DNA of 64,000 bases from an uncultured Chloroflexota bacterium (GTDB taxonomy: Bacteria > Chloroflexota > Dehalococcoidia > Lucifugimonadales > UBA1127). The notes under the pieces are model-generated. The model was not told the origin of the DNA, did no database searches, and saw only the letters and a program-made list of their open reading frames with translations. The stretch covers positions 34,019 to 98,018 of the forward strand of contig CAJWQJ010000005.1 of NCBI GenBank assembly GCA_913045315.1, written 5' to 3'. Shown here piece by piece: positions 52,711-62,945 of this stretch. Within the stretch, counting starts at the first letter, position 1; every line of letters starts with the position of its first letter. Both the position numbers and the translations under genes were made by a program.

Positions 52711-52883
52711 TTACTCATTAGTATCCATCAATATCGAGTTATTTTTCAATGCCTATTTTCATCAAACAGTATTTATTGTAAATAACAAATAGAATTTAAC
52801 AAACCACACAATAAATGATAGATTGAAGAAAACTCCAGCAACATATTTTATAAAGTTACAACTTGTCTAAATGGATAAACCGC

Positions 52884-53582
52884 ATGAATGAAACGAAAAC
52901 ATTTGAAGCCTACAAACTAGGCATTATCCCATATGAAAAAGCCTTGATTATTCAAGAGGAATTAATTCTTAAACTTAGAGAATCACCCGAAACAGGTTAT
53001 CTTCTTTTTTTAAGACATCCACACGTTTATACTTTAGGCAAACGTGGAAAACATGATGACATTTTGGAAACTGTAGATCCGATTACCGGAAATGAGATAT
53101 CTATTATTCAATCAGATAGAGGAGGATTAGTAACTTATCACGGTCCAAATCAACTGATTTGCTATCCAATTTTTAACTTGAAAAACTGGGGTGGAGTAAA
53201 AAAATACGTTAAAACTTTGGAAAAAACTATACTGACAAGCTTAGAAAAAATTGGAGTAGGAAATCTTACAACATCAAATAAAATAGGTGTCTGGGTAAAA
53301 ACCTCAGATTCACATTCTGAGCGAAAAATTGCTTTTATAGGAATAAAAGTAAGTAAAGGAATTACAAGTCATGGATTCTCCATCAATGTGAAATCTTGCG
53401 ATGAATATTTTCAAAAAATTATCCCTTGCGGAATTCCAAACCTTGCTATTACAAGTATTGATGAAGAGAATGTCGATATAACGGATTTATCTAAATTGGA
53501 AAATATAATTGCTGATTCAGTGTCAGAAAATTTTCATGTCCCAATAATTTGGAAAAACACCCTAACACTTTCATCTATATAA
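52884..53582 (+). CDS. lipB: Octanoyltransferase
   Basis: LGIIPYEKALIIQEE; RGGLVTYHGPNQLICYPIFNL; SHGFSINV. Confidence 0.9.
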   Translation: MNETKTFEAYKLGIIPYEKALIIQEELILKLRESPETGYLLFLRHPHVYTLGKRGKHDDILETVDPITGNEISIIQSDRGGLVTYHGPNQLICYPIFNLKNWGGVKKYVKTLEKTILTSLEKIGVGNLTTSNKIGVWVKTSDSHSERKIAFIGIKVSKGITSHGFSINVKSCDEYFQKIIPCGIPNLAITSIDEENVDITDLSKLENIIADSVSENFHVPIIWKNTLTLSSI

Positions 53583-53597
53583 TTAGAGGAGCATTAA

Positions 53598-54110
53598 ATG
53601 GATCTTTCACAATTTATTCGAGAAATTCCTGATTTTCCTGAAAGTGGAATCTTATTCAAAGATATAACCCCGCTTATCGGTAACGCACAAGCATTCAAAA
53701 CTTCAATAGAAATGATGGCTGATCTATGTAGCGACATCAAAATAGATCACGTATTAGCTATCGAAGCAAGAGGGTACATCTTCGGATCTCCGTTAGCAAC
53801 AAAATTAAATGCGGGTTTTATACCAGTAAGGAAATCTGGAAAACTTCCATATTCAACTATCAAAATGGAATACGGATTAGAATATGGTAAGGATGTGATG
53901 GAAATGCATGCTGATGCACTCAAGCCTGGTGAAAATGTACTGATTGTTGATGATGTTTTAGCCACAGGCGGAACTCTAGAAGCAGCAGCAAAACTCGTAG
54001 AACAAACAAATGCAATAGTTGCAGGAATGTTGCTCTTGCTGGAAATTGAATTCTTAAATGGCAGATCAAAACTTGAAGGGTACCGAATCAATACTCTAAT
54101 GAAATGTTAA
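53598..54110 (+). CDS. apt: Adenine phosphoribosyltransferase
   Basis: IREIPDFPESGILFKDITPLI; ARGYIFGSPLA; VLIVDDVLATGGTLEAA. Confidence 0.95.
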   Translation: MDLSQFIREIPDFPESGILFKDITPLIGNAQAFKTSIEMMADLCSDIKIDHVLAIEARGYIFGSPLATKLNAGFIPVRKSGKLPYSTIKMEYGLEYGKDVMEMHADALKPGENVLIVDDVLATGGTLEAAAKLVEQTNAIVAGMLLLLEIEFLNGRSKLEGYRINTLMKC

Positions 54111-54193
54111 ATGCCCTCTTCCTTTAAACAAATTGGTTCTATACAATCACTGGGCTGACAAAAAGTATCACGATAAAATTAAAAGGAATAAAT

Positions 54194-54952
54194 ATGTTGG
54201 ATTTATCAGGAAGAAAAGCATTTATAACTGGGGGATCAAGAGGAGCCGGCAGAGCAATTGCTCAATCATTTGCTAGATATGGAGCAGAGGTAGTCATTGG
54301 GTATAATCGCGATCAAGACGCAGCAGAAGAAACTATAAATTCAATAAAGGAAATAGGTCAAAATGCCTATTCAATTAAAGTTAATATTAGTGACTATGAC
54401 GAAGTTAAGACTGCTATAGATTTTGCCGAAAGCAAAATGGGGTCAATAGACATACTTGTTAACAATGCTGGTATCGCTTCTAGAGGAAAATCAGTAGCTG
54501 ATACAGAAGTCCAAGAACTCCACAATGTTATGGGCGTTCACTTTTTTGGTTCATTCCATTGTTGCCAATTAGCCTTGCCAATATTACGAAAGTCCGAACG
54601 TGCGGATATTTTATTTATTTCTTCCGCTGCAACAAAAACTTTTGCAGCCAGAGGGGTCCCGTATGGAGCTGCCAAGGCAGCAATGGAAGCTTTAGCAAAA
54701 GGATTAGCAAAAGAAGAACGATCAAACGGAATTAGAGTAAACGTAATTGCTCCCACTCTATTCGAGTCCGAGATGGGAAAACGTTTGGTTAAAGCCACCC
54801 AAGGTGTTGAAAATATTAGAGAATTAGATGAAAAATCACCATTTGGCGTGGTTTTACAACCAGAAGAAATTGGTGAAATTGCGTCATTCCTTTGCTCAGA
54901 ACAAAACTTCAGGATTTCCGGACAAGTCCTGTATGTTGATGGGGCATCATAG
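54194..54952 (+). CDS. SDR family oxidoreductase
   Basis: ITGGSRGAGRAIAQSFA; NNAG; YGAAK. Confidence 0.92.
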   Translation: MLDLSGRKAFITGGSRGAGRAIAQSFARYGAEVVIGYNRDQDAAEETINSIKEIGQNAYSIKVNISDYDEVKTAIDFAESKMGSIDILVNNAGIASRGKSVADTEVQELHNVMGVHFFGSFHCCQLALPILRKSERADILFISSAATKTFAARGVPYGAAKAAMEALAKGLAKEERSNGIRVNVIAPTLFESEMGKRLVKATQGVENIRELDEKSPFGVVLQPEEIGEIASFLCSEQNFRISGQVLYVDGAS

Positions 54953-54963
54953 TCCCTAGTAAA

Positions 54964-55410
54964 TTATTCGTGTCCGTATTTAACTTCAACAGTAGTATGT
55001 ATACCGCCACGGGTTTTGTAATCTAAATAAATAGTCATCCAAACAGGATCACAAGCACGCACTAAATCTTTTAGAATTCGATTAGCTGCGTGTTCCTGCA
55101 CTATACCAACATCCCTATAGGACAATAAATAATATTTTAGTGATTTTAGTTCCAAACAATGGCGTGAAGGATTATATTCAATTTTTAGGTTTCCAAAATC
55201 TGGAAGTCCGGTCCACGGGCAAACAGCTGTGAATTCATCAGTATCGATGGCAACTATTGAATCTGAACCCTGATACTCATATGGAAAGGAAATTAACCAT
55301 TCGGATCTTATAGACTCTTCTGTTTCTACAGCAACGTCCCATTCTAGTCCTTCATACTGATCTTTTAATTCATCCAATGAATGGATTTCATTTGTGCCGA
55401 ATTCTTCCAT
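54964..55410 (-). CDS. queF: preQ1 synthase (NADPH-dependent 7-cyano-7-deazaguanine reductase)
   Basis: EFTAVCPWTGLPDFGNLKIEY; LELKSLKYYLLSYRDVGIVQEHAANRIL. Confidence 0.95.
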   Translation of the reverse strand: MEEFGTNEIHSLDELKDQYEGLEWDVAVETEESIRSEWLISFPYEYQGSDSIVAIDTDEFTAVCPWTGLPDFGNLKIEYNPSRHCLELKSLKYYLLSYRDVGIVQEHAANRILKDLVRACDPVWMTIYLDYKTRGGIHTTVEVKYGHE

Positions 55411-55416
55411 AATTCC

Positions 55417-55683
55417 TCATCGCCTGTTCTTTTTTTTATTAAGACTTACTTGCTTTCGTTCTTGTTTTGATTCATCAATTCTATTTAACGTTCTATTTAT
55501 AGAAGAAATTCTTGAATTATCATCAGGATTTTCATTGGAATGACCAATATGCCAACAAGAATGTTTTTTGCAATAATATGAATTTAAACCTTCTGAATCT
55601 TCATAGCGGAGTAAACGTTCTTGTCTTATTTTTTCATCAGCTTCGTCTTTCCGATTAAATTTTAACTTATCCGCACAGTCCAC
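55417..55683 (-). CDS. Small basic protein with YxCxxxxCWHxGH motif
   Basis: 88 aa; LNSYYCKKHSCWHIGHSN; directly upstream of queF on the same strand. Confidence 0.6.
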   Translation of the reverse strand: MDCADKLKFNRKDEADEKIRQERLLRYEDSEGLNSYYCKKHSCWHIGHSNENPDDNSRISSINRTLNRIDESKQERKQVSLNKKKNRR

Positions 55684-55821
55684 GAGTCTTTCCCATAAAA
55701 ATTCGATTAGTTCATTTATTTAAATTTCTGGGTCTTTGAATAGTATTGATTATACTTTTCAATCAGCGTTATTATATCAAATCAATAGAATAACCTAAAC
55801 ACATACAAGGGGATATATAAA

Positions 55822-57072
55822 TCAATAGCCAATTGACTTTAATTCAGTTAGTCTTTCAATTTCAGAATCAGATATTCCTAAAACGTCTCTACATACATCA
55901 TACGTATGTTCCCCTATCAAAGGAGCACGGTCAATAATAGCTTTGGATCGAGAAAATCGAATTGGATTCCCAGGATATGTATGAACACCAGCTACAGGAT
56001 GATCTAGTTCTATATATCCTCCTCGTTCCTTCAGATGGGGATCAGCTAAATGATCTAATGAATTCTGCACATATCCGCTTGGAATCCTATAGGATTGTAA
56101 TATTTCCATAACTCGTTCTGGTTCTAATTCAATTGTCCATTTAGTAATTTCTTGATTTAATTCATCTCTGCGGTTTAATCTTCCACTTAATTCGTTAAGT
56201 TCTGAATCTTTTTTCCAATCTTCCCTGTCCATAGCTTCACACAATGAAACCCAATGCTGGTCAGTCATTACACTGATAACGCACCAACGATCCTCACCTT
56301 TGCAAGGATATACCCCGTTAGGTGAAGCATATGGGGCATCATTTCCTCGAGGTTTAGGATCATGCCCATTTACAGTGTACTCCAAAAATCGCTCACCTAG
56401 CATGCTTGCACCTGCCTCAGCCTGAGACATATCTATAAATTGTCCTTCTCCAGTTCTATTTCGATGATCCAATGCCGCAAGAACTGCCATAAGTCCAACC
56501 TTACCAGCAATATGATCAGGGTGATTAATAGTAGCCCCCATAGGTTCAACATCGTCAGGATGTCCCCAAAGGTAATTTAATCCTAGGTAAGGAGCTAAAT
56601 TTGGACCAAATGCAGCAAATTCCCCAGCTGGTCCTCCACGACCAAATCCATTTGAACTTATATAAACAATATCGGATTTAAATTCTTTCACTGAATCATA
56701 ATCCAATCCCCAGCTCCTAGTAACATACGCTCTGTTGTTTTCTGCAACAACATCGCTGACTTTGACTAAATCTCTAACCAACGACAACCCTTCTTCACTT
56801 CGAAGATTGACTGCAAAACTCTTCACATTACGATTTGCCTCATTATAACCAGCACTGTTATTCAGATTAGGCTCCCCATCGAGACGACCACCACGGCGCA
56901 TGAAATCTGGATATACCTGAGATTCAACTTTTATAACTTCTGCACCAAATTCAGCCATGACTCTGCATAATTCGGGAATTACCGCTCCTTGACCTAAGTG
57001 AGCAACACGTATCCCTTCAAGTGGTAAACTCATATCTACACCCCTTACTACAACTAGACAATTAAATAACAC
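55822..57072 (-). CDS. CoA-transferase family III (CaiB/BaiF)
   Basis: GIRVAHLGQGAVIPELCRVMAEFGAEVIKVES; Asp-containing GQFIDMSQAEAG. Confidence 0.92.
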   Translation of the reverse strand: MLFNCLVVVRGVDMSLPLEGIRVAHLGQGAVIPELCRVMAEFGAEVIKVESQVYPDFMRRGGRLDGEPNLNNSAGYNEANRNVKSFAVNLRSEEGLSLVRDLVKVSDVVAENNRAYVTRSWGLDYDSVKEFKSDIVYISSNGFGRGGPAGEFAAFGPNLAPYLGLNYLWGHPDDVEPMGATINHPDHIAGKVGLMAVLAALDHRNRTGEGQFIDMSQAEAGASMLGERFLEYTVNGHDPKPRGNDAPYASPNGVYPCKGEDRWCVISVMTDQHWVSLCEAMDREDWKKDSELNELSGRLNRRDELNQEITKWTIELEPERVMEILQSYRIPSGYVQNSLDHLADPHLKERGGYIELDHPVAGVHTYPGNPIRFSRSKAIIDRAPLIGEHTYDVCRDVLGISDSEIERLTELKSIGY

Positions 57073-58273
57073 CCTTAGATTTCAAATTGTTTAGCTCATC
57101 GTCATTAATTTCTAACTCGACTGAATAAATTTCATAATTATCTTCTCCTAACAGAGGCGCTGATTTCCTCAAGCTTAATGGAGTGCCCATCATCCTTAAG
57201 GGAGGACCAGGATAATCGTATTCTCCAACCAATTGATGATTAACAGGCTGAAAAAATTCTCTACTTTTGGTTTGTGGAGATTCAGCAAAGGAACCTAGTG
57301 ATTGAAGTGGGGTAATTGGTAATCCAAGTTCTTGACCCGCATCAAAAAGCTCTTGCATTGTTCTATCTTGAATATATTCTTCGTACGCAATTCTCATAAC
57401 ATCAGCATTATCTCTTCGAAACACATTATCATCCCAAGCTTCATCTTCAAAAATATCCGGTTTGCCAATTAACTCTTTCTGAGCTTCCCAGTGGCGAGGA
57501 ACATTTCCTGCTATTTTCACATATCCATCCTTGCATTGATAAATCAACATAGATGCTCCTCTAACGGGAAAATCACCACCACCCGGAACTGTTCCATAAG
57601 TTGTCATCGGTACTGACCAAGGAAATAATCCTGCTATGCCTGCTTCCTGTACAGATATGTCAAGCCATTCACCTTCACCATCATCTCCTCGACCGTATAA
57701 AGCAATCATTATTCCAGTACCAGCATAAACAGCAGCCATATCATATGCCATTGCATTCGGTGCGTCGGAAGGTGCTTTATCTTGAAATCCAGCAACTTGC
57801 ATAGCACCACTCATTGCCATTGCAACTATAGGAGATCCCTCAAAATTACGTCTTGGTCCACTCTGTCCCCAATCAGTTACAGATGCCATAATGATTTTTG
57901 GATTAATTTGCTTTAAATTTGAATAACCTAACCCCAAGCTGTTCAAATAACCCGGTTGAAAACATTCAACTATTACATCAGAGGTCTTAACTAATCGTTT
58001 TAGTATTTCTTGCCCTTCTGAGGTTTCTATATCTAAAGTAATCCCTCGTTTATTAACATTTCTATATAAATAATATAAACTCCGTTCAACATTCGGGATG
58101 TTGCCTGCAAATGGAGGAATCCAACGAGTAGAATGTCCTTCTGGTGGTTCAATTCTTATAACATCAGCACCCAAATGAGCTAAATAAAGGGTGCCCAAAT
58201 CAGCTTTCATATCTGATAAGTCAAGCACACGATATCGCGATAAAGGTCCATTCGTAGTCATATCTCCCTCCAA
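57062..58273 (-). CDS. CoA-transferase family III (CaiB/BaiF)
   Basis: YRVLDLSDMKADLGTLYLAHLGADVIRIEPPEGHSTR; GEWLDISVQEAG. Confidence 0.92.
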   Translation of the reverse strand: MEGDMTTNGPLSRYRVLDLSDMKADLGTLYLAHLGADVIRIEPPEGHSTRWIPPFAGNIPNVERSLYYLYRNVNKRGITLDIETSEGQEILKRLVKTSDVIVECFQPGYLNSLGLGYSNLKQINPKIIMASVTDWGQSGPRRNFEGSPIVAMAMSGAMQVAGFQDKAPSDAPNAMAYDMAAVYAGTGIMIALYGRGDDGEGEWLDISVQEAGIAGLFPWSVPMTTYGTVPGGGDFPVRGASMLIYQCKDGYVKIAGNVPRHWEAQKELIGKPDIFEDEAWDDNVFRRDNADVMRIAYEEYIQDRTMQELFDAGQELGLPITPLQSLGSFAESPQTKSREFFQPVNHQLVGEYDYPGPPLRMMGTPLSLRKSAPLLGEDNYEIYSVELEINDDELNNLKSKGVI

Positions 58274-58394
58274 ATATTTACGATTCGAAATCCCATCAAA
58301 TGCCTACAGGCCTTACAATCGGCAAATTAGTTCAGTAGTCATTAAAAGTCAATATAGTAAGTTTCTAAAAAACAAATCTAAGTACAAATATTAC

Positions 58395-58422
58395 TTGACA
58401 GCTACTAGGTTTCGTGTAAAGT
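58395..58422 (+). promoter_or_regulatory. Candidate promoter for the dppBC-like operon
   Basis: TTGACA - 16 bp - TAAAGT. Confidence 0.4.
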
Positions 58423-58493
58423 ACAAAAAACTGCAACTTATATATGTGTAATAGTTTTTTAGAATATTTCTTCCTTAAAATTTAGGAGATCAC

Positions 58494-59453
58494 ATGCAAC
58501 GATATATCATTAGAAGATTACTCCTTGGAATAGTGACAATGTTCGTTGTTTCGGTGCTTATCTTCCTTATGATAAGAGTTGCCCCCGGAGACGTTGCCTA
58601 CCAAATAGCCTCACAAGGAGATGACGGTGAGGAAATAGAAGAAGAACTTCTGATCGAAATACGTGAACGTTTAGGTCTTAATGAACCATTACCTATACAA
58701 TACAAAAATTATATCGTATCTGCAGTCACGTTAGACTGGGGCGAATCCTATTTTTCAGGTCTCCCAATAAATGAAGAATTCGGAAGACGTTTCCCTGTTA
58801 CATTCGAACTCATGGTTCTCTCTGTAGTGATAGCTATGTCTGTGGGACTACCTTTAGGTGCTTTGATGGCTCTACGGCAAGATACGTGGATTGACTATGC
58901 TGCAAGAGTTTTCTCGCTTGCAGGACTTTCAGTACCAAATTTCTGGTCAGCAACACTTATAATAACAGTTGGAATGCTTTATTTTAATTGGGCCCCCAGA
59001 GTTGAATACGTAAGCATCTGGAAGGATCCAATAGGCAATTTAAGCCTTTATTCATGGCCAGCGTTAACTTTAGGATGGGCTGTAATGGCTACACAAGCAA
59101 GAATGTTAAGGTCTTCCATGCTTGAAGTGCTCCGTCAGGACTATGTACGAACCGCACATTCCAAAGGACTAAACGAAAGAACTGTGACAGTAAGACATGT
59201 CGTAAGAAATGCAATGCTTCCGGTTGTTACTGTTATATCGTTCACTATTATATTAGCAATGGGTGGATCAGTTATTACTGAACAAATATTTAATCTCCCA
59301 GGTATGGGGAATTACTTAATTCAAGCAATGAGTAGACGAGATTATCCTGTAGTTCAAATCGTAATATTACTGTTTACCTTTTGGATTATCATCATAAATC
59401 TTCTAACGGATCTTCTCTATGCAGTTCTTGATCCGAGAATTCGATATAGTTAA
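58494..59453 (+). CDS. ABC transporter permease, DppB/OppB type
   Basis: RYIIRRLLLGIVTMFVVSVLIFLMIRVAPGD; ITEQIFNLPGMG. Confidence 0.93.
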   Translation: MQRYIIRRLLLGIVTMFVVSVLIFLMIRVAPGDVAYQIASQGDDGEEIEEELLIEIRERLGLNEPLPIQYKNYIVSAVTLDWGESYFSGLPINEEFGRRFPVTFELMVLSVVIAMSVGLPLGALMALRQDTWIDYAARVFSLAGLSVPNFWSATLIITVGMLYFNWAPRVEYVSIWKDPIGNLSLYSWPALTLGWAVMATQARMLRSSMLEVLRQDYVRTAHSKGLNERTVTVRHVVRNAMLPVVTVISFTIILAMGGSVITEQIFNLPGMGNYLIQAMSRRDYPVVQIVILLFTFWIIIINLLTDLLYAVLDPRIRYS

Positions 59454-59480
59454 ACCAATTATCATAACAGGAGTCTGTTA

Positions 59481-60392
59481 GTGGCAACTCAAAGTACTAT
59501 AAATAGCTCAGATCCTCTTCTCAGACGAGAGCAGGAAAAGATATATATTCGAGCCCCTAAAGGAGTATTGAAATTCGTCAAGAAAAAACCCTTAGGTGGT
59601 GTAGGGTTATTGATACTCTTAATAATGTGTTTCATGGCCATATTTGCTCCTGTAATTGCAGATGATCCACTGCAAACTGATTATAATCAGATGATAGCTG
59701 CACCTTCTGCAGATCACTTGTTCGGGACTGATGACCTTGGAAGGGATTTATGGTCAAGAATTATTTACGGAGCAAGAATTTCATTATATGTTGGATTCTT
59801 ATCAGTACTTTTTGGATCTGGTACTGGATGCATCATAGGTTTAGTGGGAGCTTTTTACGGCGGTAGCATAGATACATTCTTACAAAGAATTATTGATGCA
59901 ATGATGGCTTTCCCGAGTCTTATATTAGCCCTAACGATTGTCGCAACATTAGGAGCTGGACTTGATAAGGTAATTCTTGCAATAGCAATTGTGCAAGTGC
60001 CAAGAGCCTCACGGGTAGTTCGTTCCCAAGCCTTGGCAATACGAGAAATGGACTACGTTACAGCAGCAAAAGCTATAGGTTGCAAAGATACTCGAATTAT
60101 GATGCGTCATATTTTGCCACAAGTTGTTGCACCATGGCTGATAATTGCATCCGCAGCACTAGGCACTGCGATCCTAACAGAAGCTTCATTAAGCTTCTTG
60201 GGATTAGGTGTTCCTGCACCTGAGCCAGCTTGGGGTGGAATGCTTTCTGGAAGAGCCCGAGATTACTACGCAGTCGCTCCATGGATGGCTATATGGCCAG
60301 GTTTATTCATTGCCTTAGCTGTTTATGGATTTAACCTTTTCGGTGATGCCCTTAGAGACATTCTCGATCCTAGATTACGGGGAACCCAGTAA
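59481..60392 (+). CDS. ABC transporter permease, DppC/OppC type (GTG start)
   Basis: HLFGTDDLGRDLWSRIIYGARISL; EASLSFLGLGVPAPEPAWGGML. Confidence 0.93.
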   Translation: MATQSTINSSDPLLRREQEKIYIRAPKGVLKFVKKKPLGGVGLLILLIMCFMAIFAPVIADDPLQTDYNQMIAAPSADHLFGTDDLGRDLWSRIIYGARISLYVGFLSVLFGSGTGCIIGLVGAFYGGSIDTFLQRIIDAMMAFPSLILALTIVATLGAGLDKVILAIAIVQVPRASRVVRSQALAIREMDYVTAAKAIGCKDTRIMMRHILPQVVAPWLIIASAALGTAILTEASLSFLGLGVPAPEPAWGGMLSGRARDYYAVAPWMAIWPGLFIALAVYGFNLFGDALRDILDPRLRGTQ

Positions 60393-60444
60393 AAAAGACT
60401 TAAGTTTAGAATTTCGTTCGATTTTCACGTTGGGTTAAAAAGGG

Positions 60445-61181
60445 ATGGATAAACAGCGACGCTCAATAATTCTTGATAAAATTGAACGAGCTACTGAACT
60501 TCCCCTTTTAATATTGTCCCTTATATTCATTCCAATATTAATCCTTCCATGGATGTTAGACTTAAATTCGGACATTCATTCTACTCTAGATATTCTAGAC
60601 AAACTTATATGGACTATCTTTGCATTTGATTTGATGATAAAAACGTATTTTTCTCCTAATCGAATACAATATCTTCGCACTCATCCTTTTGACATACTTA
60701 TCGTGGCCTTACCATTCCTTAGACCATTAAGAATTATTCGAGCAGCGAAAACATTACGGTTAATAAGATTTATCAGAGTATTCGTGACTCTAGGTTATAT
60801 TGGTGGGACATTAAAAAAAAAAGAAAAGGAATTCAACTTAGTTTAGGATTTGCCTTGATTATTTTTGTAGTTACTTCACTATTGTTATATTCTGCAGAAA
60901 AAAATAGTGGTAGCGAAATTAATAGTTAAGGTTCTGCATTATGGTGGGCAATTGCTACTCTTACAAACGTTGGAGCTGGAAATATTTCACCTGAAACTGC
61001 TTTAGGGAAAGGCATGGGAGTTTTCCTCATGATATGTGGAGTAGGTATATTTACTTCACTCGCGGCAAATGTAGCAGCAATTCTGCTTGAAGACCCTCAA
61101 GAAGAAAAGAATGATCGAGAGATTAAAGAAGAACTTGCTGATATAAAAAGAATATTAGAAAAAATTGATTTGAATAGATAA
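60445..61181 (+). pseudogene. Degenerate voltage-gated-type K+ channel
   Basis: Frame 1 (60445-60846) has S1-S4-like helices; the frame shifts at A10 (60813-60822) and homology continues as LSLGFALIIFVVTSLLLYSAE...INS*GSALWWAIATLTNVGAGNISPETALGKGMGVFLMICGVGIFTSLAANVA, with in-frame TAA at 60927-60929. Confidence 0.75.
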
Positions 61182-61188
61182 GAAGAAT

Positions 61189-62601
61189 TCAAAAAGGTTT
61201 GTTTTCTGAGAGCTTCCAAACTGAATCAAGAAATAACGAAAAATCTATTAAAGTTTTCTCTTCCCCATTGCGTGCAGCTGCCTGGAGACCAAATGGCAGA
61301 ACCGGGACACCTTCTGTTTGCCCACAAGGTATACTCATAGCTGGATTTCCAGTCATATTAAAGATATAGCAATATGTGTTAAACGACCAACCGGAATCAA
61401 CAGGAATTCCATCAATTTCTTGTGGCGGGGAATTAATCTCAAAGGATGGTATTGGTGTTGTTGGAGTCAATATAAGATCATAATCATCGAAAATAGATTG
61501 AATTTTTTTTCGAGATACCTCCATTATTTGTATCGCGTCACTATATTCCGAATTCGTTATTTCTCTCCCAAACTCAATACACTCAATAAGTGAGTGGGTC
61601 ATATCATTTCTGAATCTATCAAGTAATGAACCATATTCATCTGCAAATCCACGAAGGAATAAAGTTGCAAAAGCATGTCTGCATTCTATTTCATCAAATA
61701 CATAATCAATTTGATCAATACAAGCTCCAAGTTTCTGCAATTCTACTATTCTACTGCCTAAACTTAGTCGAATTTGAGGATCAAGAGGAGAACTACCCCA
61801 ATCAGATATCCATGCTATTTTCAAACCATTTAAATTTTCAAATCTTGAGTCAAACAAAAAGAATTCATCAATACTATGATTATCGCCAAGTGAACCATCA
61901 CTTAAAACTTTTTCAAAAAGGATTTTTAAATCTCTAGGGTCATTAGCAAAAAATCCATACTGTGAAAAATCTTTCAACTTTATTTTCTTATTTGATTCAA
62001 GATTAATCCAATTTGTAGGTTTAATCCCATATACGCCACAAAAACTTGCAGGAATACGAATTGAGCCTCCTCCATCACTTCCTTCAGAAATTGGGACAAT
62101 TCCAGCTGCCACGGAAACTGCTGAACCTCCACTTGACCCTCCTGAACCAAAAAAAGAATTCCATGGGTTTCTACATGGATCTAATAGTCGATTTTCTGTA
62201 ATTGCACTATGTCCAAATTCTGAAGTATTTGTTTTGCCAATCACAATCATTCCAGCTTTTTTTAATTTTGATATATGCAACAAATCCTCAAATGGAATGA
62301 AATCATTATTAATCAAACTTCCGTAAGTGGTTCGAATATCAGTTGTTGGTGTAAGGTCTTTCACGGGTAATGGAATCCCGCATAAATATCCTGAATATTC
62401 ATTCCTCAATATTTTTTCTTCTAATGCTTTTGCTCTACTTATAGCATCATCTTTATTTATAAGAGAAATAAAGATATTAAATTGGGGATCAAGTTCTTCA
62501 ATTTTAGCAAAACAACTAGTCATCACTTCTACAGGTGAAATTTCTTTGCTCATGATCATTTGATTTAGCTTCCAAGCAGGAAAAAAACTAAAATCTTCCA
62601 T
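61189..62601 (-). CDS. Amidase (amidase signature family)
   Basis: GKTNTSEFG; FFGSGGSSGGSAVSVAAGIVPISEGSDGGGSIRIPASFCGVYGIKPT. Confidence 0.95.
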   Translation of the reverse strand: MEDFSFFPAWKLNQMIMSKEISPVEVMTSCFAKIEELDPQFNIFISLINKDDAISRAKALEEKILRNEYSGYLCGIPLPVKDLTPTTDIRTTYGSLINNDFIPFEDLLHISKLKKAGMIVIGKTNTSEFGHSAITENRLLDPCRNPWNSFFGSGGSSGGSAVSVAAGIVPISEGSDGGGSIRIPASFCGVYGIKPTNWINLESNKKIKLKDFSQYGFFANDPRDLKILFEKVLSDGSLGDNHSIDEFFLFDSRFENLNGLKIAWISDWGSSPLDPQIRLSLGSRIVELQKLGACIDQIDYVFDEIECRHAFATLFLRGFADEYGSLLDRFRNDMTHSLIECIEFGREITNSEYSDAIQIMEVSRKKIQSIFDDYDLILTPTTPIPSFEINSPPQEIDGIPVDSGWSFNTYCYIFNMTGNPAMSIPCGQTEGVPVLPFGLQAAARNGEEKTLIDFSLFLDSVWKLSENKPF

Positions 62602-62689
62602 CTTTGGTTGCTCCTATCAAAAATTAGTATAAAATAAAATCAGTACGACCTTACTGAGTCATTATAGCGAAGAATAATCCTAATCGCTC

Positions 62690-62765
62690 CCGCCCATAGC
62701 TCAGTGGACAGAGCACCGGGCTTCGAACCCGGGTGTCGGGGGTTCGAGTCCCTCTGGGCGGGCCA
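62690..62765 (+). tRNA. tRNA-Arg(TCG), CCA encoded
   Basis: CCGCCCATAGCTCAGTGGACAGAGCACCGGGCTTCGAACCCGGGTGTCGGGGGTTCGAGTCCCTCTGGGCGGGCCA; hand-folded cloverleaf. Confidence 0.92.
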
Positions 62766-62786
62766 CTTTCATAAAGATATGAATCC

Positions 62787-62945
62787 TTACATTTCTTCAG
62801 GTGCTGACATGCCCATCAATTCTAGTGCTTTAGCTATGACTATTCGACTTGAATCAACTAGCTTTAATCTAGCCTTAGTTAATTCATCATCATCACTTAC
62901 TACTCTGCAGTTATCATAAAAATGATGACAAAATGTTGCCATCAT
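62787..62945 (-). CDS. argS: Arginyl-tRNA synthetase, C-terminal fragment (5' end replaced by unrelated sequence)
   Basis: ...FYDNCRVVSDDDELTKARLKLVDSSRIVIAKALELMGMSAPEEM*; matches the DALR C-terminus only; boundary approximate. Confidence 0.75.
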   Translation of the reverse strand: MMATFCHHFYDNCRVVSDDDELTKARLKLVDSSRIVIAKALELMGMSAPEEM

